Below, piece after piece: positions 43,604 through 52,249 of a DNA stretch of 64,000 nt. Position 1 is the stretch's first letter. Each line of letters opens with the position of its first letter. The notes below the pieces were generated by a model. It searched no databases and had not been told where the DNA came from. It saw only the letters and a program-made list of their open reading frames with translations. Where the stretch lies: contig NZ_CP038438.1 in assembly GCF_004683905.1 (NCBI RefSeq), positions 5,890,001 to 5,954,000 on the forward strand, in the 5' to 3' direction. Source of the stretch: Pseudomonas fluorescens. Lineage in GTDB: Bacteria; Pseudomonadota; Gammaproteobacteria; Pseudomonadales; Pseudomonadaceae. The position numbers and the translations under genes were made by a program.

Positions 43604-43638
43604 AAAAAAGGCCCGCATCTCACGATACGGGCCTTTTT
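43604..43638. terminator. rpmB-rpmG terminator
   Basis: AAAAAAGGCCCG and CGGGCCTTTTT pair around a 12-nt loop, about 20 nt past the rpmG stop on the minus strand. It could also serve the cupin gene. Confidence 0.9.
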
Positions 43639-43658
43639 CGTAAGTCGGGAAAAATCAA

Positions 43659-43814
43659 TTACTTGATTTTGCCTTCCTTGTAGATCACGTGCTTGCGAAC
43701 AACCGGATCATATTTCTTGATCTCGATTTTGTCCGGGGTAGTACGCTTGTTCTTGTCGGTAGTGTAGAAGTGACCAGTACCGGCGCTCGAGATCAAACGA
43801 ATCAATTCACGCAT
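43659..43814 (-). CDS. rpmG: 50S ribosomal protein L33
   Basis: This 51-residue protein begins MRELIRLISSAGTGHFYTT and ends VIYKEGKIK, as expected for the Cys-free L33 form. It binds the E site region of the large subunit. It follows rpmB by 11 nt on the same strand, the universal rpmB-rpmG arrangement. It is too short to stand out by length but unmistakable by sequence. Confidence 0.96.
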   Translation of the reverse strand: MRELIRLISSAGTGHFYTTDKNKRTTPDKIEIKKYDPVVRKHVIYKEGKIK

Positions 43815-43825
43815 GATTAGCTCCC

Positions 43826-44059
43826 TTAAATCTTGCCATCGCGGCGAAGTTCGGCGAGCACGACACTGATGCCACGCTTGTCGATGATGCGCATGCCTTT
43901 GGCAGATACGCGCAGACGCACAAAACGTTTCTCTTCTTCAACCCAGAAGCGGTGATGCTGCAGGTTCGGCAGGAAACGACGACGGGTTTTGTTGTTTGCG
44001 TGGGAAATGTTATTCCCGGTTACCGGACCCTTACCGGTAACTTGACATACTCTCGACAT
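43826..44059 (-). CDS. rpmB: 50S ribosomal protein L28
   Basis: This 77-residue protein starts MSRVCQVTGKGPVTGNNISH and has NKTRRRFLPNLQHHRFW and VSAKGMRIIDKRG, the L28 signature. It heads the rpmB-rpmG operon from a promoter at 44208-44236. Confidence 0.97.
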   Translation of the reverse strand: MSRVCQVTGKGPVTGNNISHANNKTRRRFLPNLQHHRFWVEEEKRFVRLRVSAKGMRIIDKRGISVVLAELRRDGKI

Positions 44060-44207
44060 GCCTCAGCCCTCTAAAACCACATGCCCAACCCGGCATGGGT
44101 TGGCCGCTTAATCTCTCAGTCATTTGGCGCCAGGCGCCGCGTTTCTTTAGAGGTCTTACCGGCTACACCTACAGTGAAGGAACCGGGCCCCTAGAAAAGA
44201 GCGCTGC

Positions 44208-44236
44208 TTTATACCAGAAAGACCGGGGTGCAACAA
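44208..44236 (-). promoter_or_regulatory. rpmB promoter
   Basis: On the minus strand TTGTTG, 17 nt and TATAAA give a good sigma-70 pair, starting RNA near 44201. The roughly 140-nt leader contains a perfect CCAACCC/GGGTTGG hairpin (44085-44103). In the 445-nt gene-free stretch 44060-44504 I see nothing else certain; the dppA-like gene's promoter must be near its right end. Confidence 0.55.
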
Positions 44237-44504
44237 CAATGGATGTGCAATCGACCGGTAAAAAGGCGCATTTTCCGCCTGCAGACGCTTTGGATAAAGG
44301 CTGAGGCGAGTTTTGACCACTCGTCGCAGAAAACCGCTCTAACAGACGTTTCCGACTTTTCCTCGTGCACCGCGGTCTGAAAAACGTCACTGGGCTGCCC
44401 CAAAAATGCAAAAAGGGGATAGTCATTTGCAATCCAGCCCTCTAGGGTAACCCTTTTCCAGACTGCACCTGCAGATGGCCTTCGATCTGTAAAGGAAGCC
44501 GACC

Positions 44505-46091
44505 ATGCGCCTCGCTGCCCTACCCCTGTTGCTCGCCCCGCTTCTGCTGAGCCCCCTGGCCCAGGCTGCCGCCCTGAGCGTGTGCACCGAGGCCAGCCCT
44601 GAAGGGTTCGACGTGGTGCAATACAACTCGCTGACCACCACCAATGCCTCGGCCGATGTGCTGATGAATCGCCTGGTCGACTTCGACACCGCCAGCGGCA
44701 AAGTCGTGCCGAGCCTGGCCGACAGCTGGGAAGTCAGCACCGACGGCCTGACTTATGTGTTCAAGCTGCACCCGCAGGTGAAGTTTCACAGCACTGACTA
44801 TTTCAAGCCGACCCGTACCCTGAGCGCCGAAGACGTCAAATTCAGCTTCGATCGCATGCTCGATCCAGCCAACCCATGGCACAAAGTGGCGCAAAGCGGC
44901 TTCCCGCACGCCCAGTCCATGCAGTTGCCGGCGCTGATCAAGAAGATCGACGCGCTTGACCCGCTGACCGTGCGCTTTACCCTCGACCACCCGGACTCGA
45001 CGTTCCTCGCGACCCTGAGCATGGGCTTCGCCTCCATCTATTCCGCCGAATACGCCGACAAGCTGCTCAAGGCCGACGCCACCGACAAGCTCAACAGCCA
45101 GCCGATCGGCACCGGTCCGTTCGTGTTCACGCGCTTTCAGAAAGACGCCTCGGTGCGCTACAAGGCCAACCCGGACTATTTCGGCGGCAAGCCGGCGGTC
45201 GACCCGCTGATCTTCGCCATCACCCCGGACGCCAACGTGCGCCTGCAAAAGCTGCGGCGCAACGAGTGCCAGATCGCCCTGTCGCCAAAACCGCTGGACG
45301 TGAAGGCTGCGCAGGAAGAGCCGACGCTGAAAGTAGAAAAGACTGACGCCTTCATGACCGCTTTCGTCGGCATCAACAGCCAGCACCCACCACTGGACAA
45401 ACCAGAAGTGCGCCAGGCGATCAACCTCGCCTTCGACAAGGCCAACTACGTCAAAGCCGTGTTCGAAGACACCGCCGAACCCGCCAATGGCCCTTACCCG
45501 CCGAACACCTGGAGCTACGCGAAGAACCTGCCGGGCTATCCGCACGACGTGGCCAAAGCCAAGGCGTTGCTGGCCAAGGCCGGACTCAAGGACGGCTTCC
45601 AGACCACCATCTGGACGCGTCCGTCCGGCAGTCTGCTCAACCCGAACCCGAGTCTGGGCGCGCAGTTGCTGCAATCGGATCTGGCGGAAATCGGCATTCA
45701 GGCGGAAATCCGCGTGATCGAGTGGGGCGAGCTGATTCGCCGCGCCAAGGCTGGCGAGCATGACCTGCTGTTCATGGGCTGGGCCGGCGACAACGGCGAC
45801 CCGGATAACTTCCTCACGCCGCAGTTTTCCTGCGCGGCGGTCAAATCCGGCACCAACTTCGCCCGCTACTGCAATGCCGACCTGGACAAGTTGATCAGCG
45901 CCGGCAAGACCACCAGTGAGCAAGGCGTGCGCACCAAACTTTACGAACAGGCACAGGCGCAGATTCAGCAGCAGGCGCTGTGGCTGCCACTGGCGCACCC
46001 GACCGCCTATGCGCTGACGCGCAAGGATGTGCAGGGTTATTCCGTCAGCCCGTTCGGGCGGCAGGACTACTCGAAGGTCACCCTGAAATAA
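44505..46091 (+). CDS. Peptide ABC transporter substrate-binding protein (DppA-like)
   Basis: This 528-residue family 5 solute-binding protein has a signal peptide (cleavage near AQA-AAL). Marks are CTEASPEGFDVVQYNS, FDRMLDPANPWH, QPIGTGPFVFTRFQKD, NEVRQA-type region PEVRQAINLAFDK and GWAGDNGDPDNFLTPQFSC near the C-terminus, as in dipeptide binding proteins. It captures dipeptides in the periplasm for an ABC importer whose other genes are not adjacent. AAAGGAAG lies 8 nt before the ATG. Confidence 0.92.
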   Translation: MRLAALPLLLAPLLLSPLAQAAALSVCTEASPEGFDVVQYNSLTTTNASADVLMNRLVDFDTASGKVVPSLADSWEVSTDGLTYVFKLHPQVKFHSTDYFKPTRTLSAEDVKFSFDRMLDPANPWHKVAQSGFPHAQSMQLPALIKKIDALDPLTVRFTLDHPDSTFLATLSMGFASIYSAEYADKLLKADATDKLNSQPIGTGPFVFTRFQKDASVRYKANPDYFGGKPAVDPLIFAITPDANVRLQKLRRNECQIALSPKPLDVKAAQEEPTLKVEKTDAFMTAFVGINSQHPPLDKPEVRQAINLAFDKANYVKAVFEDTAEPANGPYPPNTWSYAKNLPGYPHDVAKAKALLAKAGLKDGFQTTIWTRPSGSLLNPNPSLGAQLLQSDLAEIGIQAEIRVIEWGELIRRAKAGEHDLLFMGWAGDNGDPDNFLTPQFSCAAVKSGTNFARYCNADLDKLISAGKTTSEQGVRTKLYEQAQAQIQQQALWLPLAHPTAYALTRKDVQGYSVSPFGRQDYSKVTLK

Positions 46092-46112
46092 CCCGTCACA
46101 ACACAATTCACC

Positions 46113-46201
46113 TGTGGGAGCGGGCTTGCTCGCGAAGGCGTCGGATCAGCCAAACTCTTATTGACTGACACACCGCCTTCGCGAGCAAGCCCGCTCCCAC
46201 A
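46113..46201. repeat. REP doublet, GTGGGAGCGGGCTTGCTCGCG class
   Basis: Inward copies TGTGGGAGCGGGCTTGCTCG and CGAGCAAGCCCGCTCCCACA lie between the convergent dppA-like and radC genes. Confidence 0.93.
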
Positions 46202-46225
46202 GGGGTTGGTGTTTGTTGTTGAAAG

Positions 46226-46900
46226 CTACATCCAGCCACACTCCGCCATCGACAGCGGCTCGCCGTCGCCAATGATGAAGTGATCCAGCACCCGTACATC
46301 AATCAGGTCCAGAGCCTTCTGCAAGCGCTTGGTCAGTTGGCGGTCCGCCTGGCTCGGATCGCTGTTCCCCGACGGGTGGTTGTGGCAGAGAATCACCGCC
46401 GCCGCGTTGTTGGCCAATGAGCGTTTCACCACTTCCCGAGGATGCACGCTGGTGTTATCGATCGAGCCGCGAAACAGTGCCTCGAACGTCAGCACCTGAT
46501 GCTTGGAATCGAGAAACAGGCAGCCAAACACCTCGTGTGGCTCGTGGCGCAGCATGGATTTCAGATAGTCCCGAACTGCCTGCGGATTCTCCAGCGCCGG
46601 TTTTTTACGCATGCGCTCGGCCAGGTGTCGCCGCCCCATTTCCAGCACCGCCTGCAACTGCGCGAATTTCGCAGGCCCCAATCCCAACTGTCCGCTGAAC
46701 GCCGCAAGATCGGCCTCCAGCAACGCGCGCAGGCTGCCGAATTGCGTCAACAGGTGTCGCGCCAGATCCACCGCGCTTTTTCCCGTGACCCCGGTTCGAA
46801 GAAAAATCGCCAGCAACTCGGCGTCCGAAAGACTTCCCGAGCCCTGTTCAAGCAGCTTCTCCCGCGGCCGCTCCGCCGCAGGCCAATCGCGAATACTCAT
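46226..46900 (-). CDS. radC: RadC family JAB-domain protein
   Basis: This 224-residue protein has a helix-hairpin-helix N-terminus (LSDAELLAIFLRTGVTGKSA) and the JAB metalloprotease-like motif LCHNHPSGNSDPSQAD. The family is widespread and the DNA repair name is historical; actual function is uncertain. It is divergent from coaBC, as in many gamma-proteobacteria. Confidence 0.94.
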   Translation of the reverse strand: MSIRDWPAAERPREKLLEQGSGSLSDAELLAIFLRTGVTGKSAVDLARHLLTQFGSLRALLEADLAAFSGQLGLGPAKFAQLQAVLEMGRRHLAERMRKKPALENPQAVRDYLKSMLRHEPHEVFGCLFLDSKHQVLTFEALFRGSIDNTSVHPREVVKRSLANNAAAVILCHNHPSGNSDPSQADRQLTKRLQKALDLIDVRVLDHFIIGDGEPLSMAECGWM

Positions 46901-47036
46901 ACACCTTCCTTGTCTGTGGGCACCGCTGTTCCGTAGCGGTCGCTGTGATATCGTAGCCCATCTTTTTTGCGGGCGAATTCACCCTGGGGAGGGGGTTTCG
47001 CCACGTATGTCACCCACGAAATGTAAAGGCAGACCT

Positions 47037-48245
47037 ATGCAGCGGCTGTATCGGAAACGCATCGTTCTGGGCGTCGGCGGCGGCATTGCGGCCTACAAGA
47101 GCGCCGATCTGGTTCGTCGCCTGATCGACCAGGGCGCCGAAGTGCGTGTGGTCATGACCCATGGCGGCGCCGAGTTCATCACCCCGCTGACCATGCAGGC
47201 CCTGTCCGGGCACCCGGTTCACCTCGACTTGCTCGACCCGGCCGCCGAAGCGGCGATGGGCCACATCGAACTGGCCAAATGGGCCGATCTGGTGTTGATC
47301 GCCCCGGCCACCGCCGACCTGATCGCCCGTTTGGCCCAAGGCATCGCCAATGATTTGCTGACCACTTTGGTTCTTGCTACCGACGCCGTGGTGGCCGTCG
47401 CGCCAGCAATGAATCAGGCGATGTGGCGCGATCCGGCAACCCAGGCCAACCTGCAACTCCTTGAAAGCCGTGGCCTGAAGACTTTCGGCCCGGCCTCTGG
47501 CAGCCAGGCCTGCGGCGACGTCGGCATGGGCCGGATGATGGAAGCCACCGATCTGGCGCAGTGCGCGGCGGACTGCTTCCAGCGTCAGGCGCTGACCGGC
47601 AAGCACGTGGTGATCACCGCCGGCCCGACCCAGGAAAACATCGACCCGGTGCGCTACATCACCAACCACAGCTCCGGGAAAATGGGCTTCGCTCTGGCCG
47701 AAGCCGCGGTGGAAGCCGGCGCCCGCGTGACCCTGATCAGCGGCCCGGTGCACCTGCCGACGCCGGATCGCGTCACGCGCATCGATGTGGTCAGTGCCCG
47801 CGACATGCTTGCAGCGTGCGAATCGGCCATCCCGTGTGATGTGTTCATCGCCTCGGCAGCGGTGGCGGACTACCGTCCGGAAGTGGTTGCCCCGCAAAAA
47901 CTCAAGAAAGACCCTACAAGCGGCGACGGCTTCGTCCTGCAAATGGTGCGTAACCCGGACATCCTGGCCACCATCGCGACCCGCCCCGACCGCCCGTTCA
48001 GTGTCGGCTTCGCCGCCGAGACCGAACACCTGCTCGACTACGCTGCACGCAAGCTGAAAGACAAGAATCTCGACCTGATCGTCGCCAACGACGTCGCCAA
48101 CCCGAGCATCGGTTTCAACAGCGAAGAAAACGCCTGCAGCGTGATCGACCGTGAGCTTCATGCCACTGTTTTCGCCCAGACCAGCAAGAGCAAGATCGCT
48201 CGCCAACTGGTCACTTTTATCGCCGAACGTCTGAACCAGGTTTAA
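47037..48245 (+). CDS. coaBC: Bifunctional phosphopantothenoylcysteine decarboxylase/synthetase
   Basis: This 402-residue enzyme carries out two steps of coenzyme A synthesis. The FMN-binding CoaC half (GVGGGIAAYKSADLVRRL, APAMNQAMW, and Cys158-type GSQACGDVGMGRM) is followed by the CoaB half (ITAGPTQENIDPVRYITNH, SSGKMG, KLKK). ATG 47037 has AAAGGCAG just upstream. An overlapping upstream frame into radC is antisense noise. dut follows 5 nt later. Confidence 0.97.
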   Translation: MQRLYRKRIVLGVGGGIAAYKSADLVRRLIDQGAEVRVVMTHGGAEFITPLTMQALSGHPVHLDLLDPAAEAAMGHIELAKWADLVLIAPATADLIARLAQGIANDLLTTLVLATDAVVAVAPAMNQAMWRDPATQANLQLLESRGLKTFGPASGSQACGDVGMGRMMEATDLAQCAADCFQRQALTGKHVVITAGPTQENIDPVRYITNHSSGKMGFALAEAAVEAGARVTLISGPVHLPTPDRVTRIDVVSARDMLAACESAIPCDVFIASAAVADYRPEVVAPQKLKKDPTSGDGFVLQMVRNPDILATIATRPDRPFSVGFAAETEHLLDYAARKLKDKNLDLIVANDVANPSIGFNSEENACSVIDRELHATVFAQTSKSKIARQLVTFIAERLNQV

Positions 48246-48250
48246 TTTAC

Positions 48251-48706
48251 ATGCACGCTTTGCAAGCCAAGATCCTCGACCCACGCATCGGTACCGAATT
48301 CCCGCTGCCGCAATACGCCACCCCAGGCTCCGCCGGCCTCGACCTGCGCGCCATGCTGGAACAGGACATCGTGATCAAGCCAGGTGAAACCGTGCTGATC
48401 CCAACCGGTCTGTCGGTTTACATCGGCGACCCGAACCTCGCCGCCCTGATCCTGCCGCGCTCGGGCATGGGCCATAAGCACGGCATCGTGCTGGGCAACC
48501 TCGTTGGCCTGATCGACTCGGATTATCAGGGCCCGCTGATGGTGTCCTGCTGGAACCGTGGCCAGAGCGACTTCACCATGACCGTCGGCGAGCGTCTGGC
48601 GCAACTGGTGTTGGTGCCGGTGGTGCAGGCGCATTTCGAAATGGTTGAAGAGTTCGTCGAAACCGAACGCGGCGCGGGCGGATTTGGCCATACCGGCACT
48701 AAATAA
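48251..48706 (+). CDS. dut: Deoxyuridine 5'-triphosphate nucleotidohydrolase
   Basis: This is a 151-residue dUTPase. The five motifs are visible: GSAGLDLRA, LPRSGMGHKHG, NLVGLIDSDYQG, QLVLVPV, and the C-terminal ERGAGGFGHTG. The homotrimer hydrolyses dUTP to dUMP and keeps uracil out of DNA. It follows coaBC by 5 nt. Confidence 0.98.
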   Translation: MHALQAKILDPRIGTEFPLPQYATPGSAGLDLRAMLEQDIVIKPGETVLIPTGLSVYIGDPNLAALILPRSGMGHKHGIVLGNLVGLIDSDYQGPLMVSCWNRGQSDFTMTVGERLAQLVLVPVVQAHFEMVEEFVETERGAGGFGHTGTK

Positions 48707-48720
48707 CCCTGAAATATTAT

Positions 48721-48814
48721 TGTGGCGAGGGGATTTATCCCCGATGGGCTGCGAAGCGGCCCCAAGGCTTTTGGATCTGCTGCGCAGCCATCGGGGATAA
48801 ATCCCCTCACCACA
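48721..48814. repeat. REP doublet, GTGGCGAGGGGATTTATCCCC class
   Basis: Inward copies TGTGGCGAGGGGATTTATCC and CCCCTCACCACA lie between dut and algC, both on the + strand, so this doublet sits 3' of dut. It is the same class as 514-608. Confidence 0.92.
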
Positions 48815-49014
48815 AAATTTGTGCTTTTTCGGCAGCAGGTTTTAGCACCGAAAATCAAGGTTTTGCCGGCCGCAGGCCACGCCAGCCGAGGCGTCATGGC
48901 CCTTTCACACCACGAACTCTCTGCGGAAAACGCCGTCATACCCTTCAGTTTGAGCCTGCCGCCGAGTGAATCGTCGGTGTGTCCCGCCACTTTCGAGATG
49001 GAGCATTTGTGCAG

Positions 49015-50412
49015 ATGAGCACCCCCGCCAAGATCGCCCCGAAGCTTCCCGACAGCATCTTCCGCGCCTATGACATTCGCGGCACCGTGCCGGAATTCCT
49101 CAATGCCGAAACCGCTTACTGGATCGGTCGCGCCATCGGCTCACAGAGCCTGGCCCAAGGTGAACCGAATGTTTCCGTCGGTCGCGACGGTCGCCTGTCC
49201 GGCCCGGAGCTGGTTGCAGAACTGATCCGCGGTATCGCCGAGAGCGGCTGCCACGTCAGCGACGTCGGCCTGGTGCCGACACCGGCGCTGTATTACGCGG
49301 CCAACGTGCTGGCTGGCAAGTCGGGGGTAATGCTCACCGGCAGCCACAACCCGTCGAACTACAACGGCTTCAAGATCGTGATCGCCGGCGACACCCTGGC
49401 CAACGAGCAGATCCAGGTGCTGCACGAGCGCATCAAGACCAATGACCTGACCAGCGGTCAGGGCAGCGTGACCCAGGTCGAAATCCTTGACCGCTACACC
49501 ACCGAAATCGTCAAGGACGTCAAACTGGCCCGCCGCATGAAAGTCGTGGTCGACTGCGGTAACGGCGCGGCCGGCGTGATTGCCCCGCAACTGATCGAAG
49601 CGCTGAACTGCGAAGTCATCCCGCTGTTCTGCGAAGTCGACGGCAACTTCCCCAACCACCACCCGGACCCGGGCAAGCCCGAGAACCTCGTCGACCTGAT
49701 CGCCAAGGTCAAGGAAACCAATGCCGACCTCGGTCTGGCCTTCGACGGTGACGGCGACCGCGTCGGCGTGGTGACCAATACTGGCAGCATCGTCTACCCG
49801 GATCGCCTGCTGATGCTGTTCGCCCGCGACGTGGTGGCGCGCAACCCGGACGCGGAAATCATCTTCGACGTCAAATGCACCCGCCGTCTGGTGCCGCTAA
49901 TCAAGGAATACGGCGGTCGCCCGCTAATGTGGAAGACCGGTCACTCGTTGATCAAAAAGAAAATGAAACAATCCGGTGCTCTATTGGCCGGTGAGATGAG
50001 CGGCCACATCTTCTTCAAGGAGCGCTGGTTCGGTTTCGACGACGGCATCTACAGCGCCGCACGGCTGCTGGAGATCCTCAGCAAGGAAAAATCCACCGCC
50101 GAAGAGCTGTTTGCGACCTTCCCGAACGATATTTCTACGCCGGAAATCAATATCCATGTGACCGAAGAGAGCAAATTCAGCATCATTGATGCACTGCACG
50201 ACGCACAGTGGGGCGCAGGCGCCGACCTGACCACCATCGACGGCGTGCGAGTCGATTACGCCAAAGGCTGGGGCCTGGTGCGCGCCTCCAACACCACACC
50301 GGTGCTGGTGCTGCGTTTCGAGGCCGATGACGAGGCAGAACTTGCGCGTATCAAGGCTGTGTTCCACGCCCAACTGAAACGCGTTGCACCTGATCTCCAA
50401 CTACCGTTCTGA
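49015..50412 (+). CDS. algC: Phosphomannomutase/phosphoglucomutase AlgC
   Basis: This 465-residue alpha-D-phosphohexomutase has phosphoserine Ser110 in TGSHNPSNYNGFK, metal loop DGDGDRVG, sugar loop GEMSGH and phosphate-binding SNTTPVL near the end. It supplies mannose-1-P and glucose-1-P for alginate, LPS and rhamnolipid. ATG 49015 is chosen over the GTG-like start at 48979 because family members begin just before DSIFRAYDIRG. Confidence 0.96.
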   Translation: MSTPAKIAPKLPDSIFRAYDIRGTVPEFLNAETAYWIGRAIGSQSLAQGEPNVSVGRDGRLSGPELVAELIRGIAESGCHVSDVGLVPTPALYYAANVLAGKSGVMLTGSHNPSNYNGFKIVIAGDTLANEQIQVLHERIKTNDLTSGQGSVTQVEILDRYTTEIVKDVKLARRMKVVVDCGNGAAGVIAPQLIEALNCEVIPLFCEVDGNFPNHHPDPGKPENLVDLIAKVKETNADLGLAFDGDGDRVGVVTNTGSIVYPDRLLMLFARDVVARNPDAEIIFDVKCTRRLVPLIKEYGGRPLMWKTGHSLIKKKMKQSGALLAGEMSGHIFFKERWFGFDDGIYSAARLLEILSKEKSTAEELFATFPNDISTPEINIHVTEESKFSIIDALHDAQWGAGADLTTIDGVRVDYAKGWGLVRASNTTPVLVLRFEADDEAELARIKAVFHAQLKRVAPDLQLPF

Positions 50413-50429
50413 TTCACCCGGAGCCCTGA

Positions 50430-51335
50430 ATGACCCTCGAACGCGAAGCCGCCGCCCACACCGCCCAGGTCCTGTCCGAAGCGTTGCCTTACATCCGACG
50501 TTATGTCGGCAAGACCCTGGTGATCAAATACGGCGGCAACGCGATGGAAAGCGAGGAGCTGAAAACCGGCTTCGCCCGCGACATCGTCTTGATGAAAGCC
50601 GTGGGCATCAACCCGGTGGTGGTTCACGGCGGCGGCCCGCAGATCGGTGATCTGCTCAAGCGCCTGTCGATCGAAAGCCACTTCGTCGATGGCATGCGCG
50701 TCACCGACGCCGCGACCATGGACGTGGTGGAAATGGTCCTCGGCGGTCAGGTCAACAAAAGCATCGTCAACCTGATCAACCGTCACGGCGGCAGTGCCAT
50801 CGGCCTGACCGGTAAAGACGCCGGGCTGATTCGTGCGAAGAAACTGACCGTCACCCGCCAGACCCCGGAGATGACCCAGCCGGAAATCATCGACATCGGT
50901 CAGGTGGGCGAAGTGGTCGGGATCAACACCGAGCTGCTGAACCTGCTGGTCAAAGGCAACTTCATCCCGGTGATCGCGCCGATCGGCGTCGGTGAGAACG
51001 GCGAGTCGTACAACATCAACGCCGACCTGGTGGCCGGTAAAGTCGCCGAAGCGCTGAAAGCCGAGAAGCTGATGCTGCTGACAAACATCGCCGGCCTGAT
51101 GGACAAGTCCGGCACCGTGTTGACCGGCCTGAGCACCCAGCAGGTCGACGATCTGATCGCCGACGGCACCATCTACGGCGGCATGCTGCCGAAGATCCGT
51201 TGCGCACTGGAAGCGGTTCAGGGTGGCGTTGGCAGCTCGCTGATCATCGACGGTCGCGTACCGAACGCGATCCTGCTGGAAATCTTCACCGACACTGGTG
51301 TGGGCACGCTGATCAGCAATCGCAAGCGTCCGTAA
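50430..51335 (+). CDS. argB: Acetylglutamate kinase
   Basis: This 301-residue kinase phosphorylates N-acetylglutamate in arginine synthesis. It has the phosphate-binding KYGGNAM, substrate motif VHGGGPQI, and the nucleotide site GGMLPKIRCALEA. An extended N-terminal helix (AAAHTAQVLSEALPYIRRY) marks the arginine-inhibited hexameric form. It follows algC by 17 nt and ends at a strong terminator. Confidence 0.97.
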   Translation: MTLEREAAAHTAQVLSEALPYIRRYVGKTLVIKYGGNAMESEELKTGFARDIVLMKAVGINPVVVHGGGPQIGDLLKRLSIESHFVDGMRVTDAATMDVVEMVLGGQVNKSIVNLINRHGGSAIGLTGKDAGLIRAKKLTVTRQTPEMTQPEIIDIGQVGEVVGINTELLNLLVKGNFIPVIAPIGVGENGESYNINADLVAGKVAEALKAEKLMLLTNIAGLMDKSGTVLTGLSTQQVDDLIADGTIYGGMLPKIRCALEAVQGGVGSSLIIDGRVPNAILLEIFTDTGVGTLISNRKRP

Positions 51336-51350
51336 GCCGTCGCGGAAACG

Positions 51351-51390
51351 AAAAGACCCCGCTCAGCCTGACTGAGCGGGGTCTTTTTTT
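51351..51390. terminator. argB terminator
   Basis: AAAAGACCCCGCTCAG and CTGAGCGGGGTCTTTTTTT form a long GC stem with a strong T tract, ending the coaBC-dut-algC-argB run. Confidence 0.95.
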
Positions 51391-51410
51391 GCCTGCGGCC
51401 TTCCATCTAT

Positions 51411-51505
51411 TGTGGCGAGGGAGCTTGCTCCCGCTTGAGTGCGCAGCGCTCACAAGCTTTTCGGGTCTGCTACGCAGCCCAGCGGGAGCAAGCTCCCTCG
51501 CCACA
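51411..51505. repeat. REP doublet, GTGGCGAGGGAGCTTGCTCCCGC class
   Basis: Inward copies TGTGGCGAGGGAGCTTGCTC and the complement ending CCCTCGCCACA lie between the convergent argB and pyrE genes, next to the argB terminator. Same class as 39850-39944. Confidence 0.93.
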
Positions 51506-51522
51506 AAAGCTCATTCCACAGT

Positions 51523-52167
51523 TCAGACGCCGAACTGGGCGCGATACGCTTCCACGGCTGGCAGATGCTGCTTGAGCTGCGGATCGTCGGCGAGGAATTC
51601 CAGCACCTGGTTCAGCGAAACGATGCTGATCACCGGAATACCGAAATCACGCTCGACTTCCTGGATTGCCGACAATTCGCCGTTGCCACGCTCCTGACGG
51701 TTCAGGGCGATCAGCACGCCGGCGGCCTTGGCGCCGTCCTGGGAAGCGATGATCTGCATCACTTCGCGGATCGCGGTGCCGGCAGTGATCACGTCGTCGA
51801 TGATCAGCACTTCACCGGTCAACGGCGCGCCGACCAGGCTGCCGCCTTCGCCGTGGGCCTTGGCTTCCTTGCGGTTGAAGCACCACGGCAGGTCACGGTT
51901 GTGGTGTTCGGCCAACGCGACAGCGGTGGTGGCTGCCAGCGGGATGCCTTTGTAGGCCGGGCCAAACAATACGTCGAAAGGAATGCCGCTTTCGGCGATG
52001 GCTGCCGCGTAGAAACGCCCCAGCTGCGCCAGGGCCGAACCCGAGTTGAACAGGCCGGCATTGAAGAAGTAAGGACTGGTGCGCCCGGACTTCAGGGTGA
52101 ACTCACCGAAGCGCAAAACGCCGCGATCGATGGCAAAACGAATGAAATCGCGCTGATACGCTTGCAT
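51523..52167 (-). CDS. pyrE: Orotate phosphoribosyltransferase
   Basis: This 214-residue enzyme forms OMP from orotate and PRPP in pyrimidine synthesis. The PRPP loop VLIIDDVITAGTAIRE and FNRKEAKAHGEGG (catalytic Lys/His loop) are intact. ATG 52167 gives MQAYQRDFIRFAI; a 7-codon upstream extension is less likely. It is divergent from crc across an 82-nt spacer with a 15-bp palindrome. Confidence 0.97.
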   Translation of the reverse strand: MQAYQRDFIRFAIDRGVLRFGEFTLKSGRTSPYFFNAGLFNSGSALAQLGRFYAAAIAESGIPFDVLFGPAYKGIPLAATTAVALAEHHNRDLPWCFNRKEAKAHGEGGSLVGAPLTGEVLIIDDVITAGTAIREVMQIIASQDGAKAAGVLIALNRQERGNGELSAIQEVERDFGIPVISIVSLNQVLEFLADDPQLKQHLPAVEAYRAQFGV

Positions 52168-52212
52168 GAAAAAAACCCCAAATACCACGGATTTAGCTAA
52201 TTAGCTTGACGC

Positions 52213-52227
52213 CGTGTATCATACACG
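52213..52227. promoter_or_regulatory. 15-bp palindrome between pyrE and crc
   Basis: CGTGTAT-c-ATACACG is a perfect inverted repeat centred 30 nt before crc and 53 nt before pyrE. It may be an operator or overlap the crc promoter; the half TATCATAC is -10-like. Confidence 0.4.
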
Positions 52228-52249
52228 CACGCGATTTTTGGGGCCATTT

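Noticed and set aside
44520..46106. Long minus-strand frame opposite the dipeptide-binding protein
   Set aside because: It is antisense to a clear family 5 binding protein and lacks any start signal.
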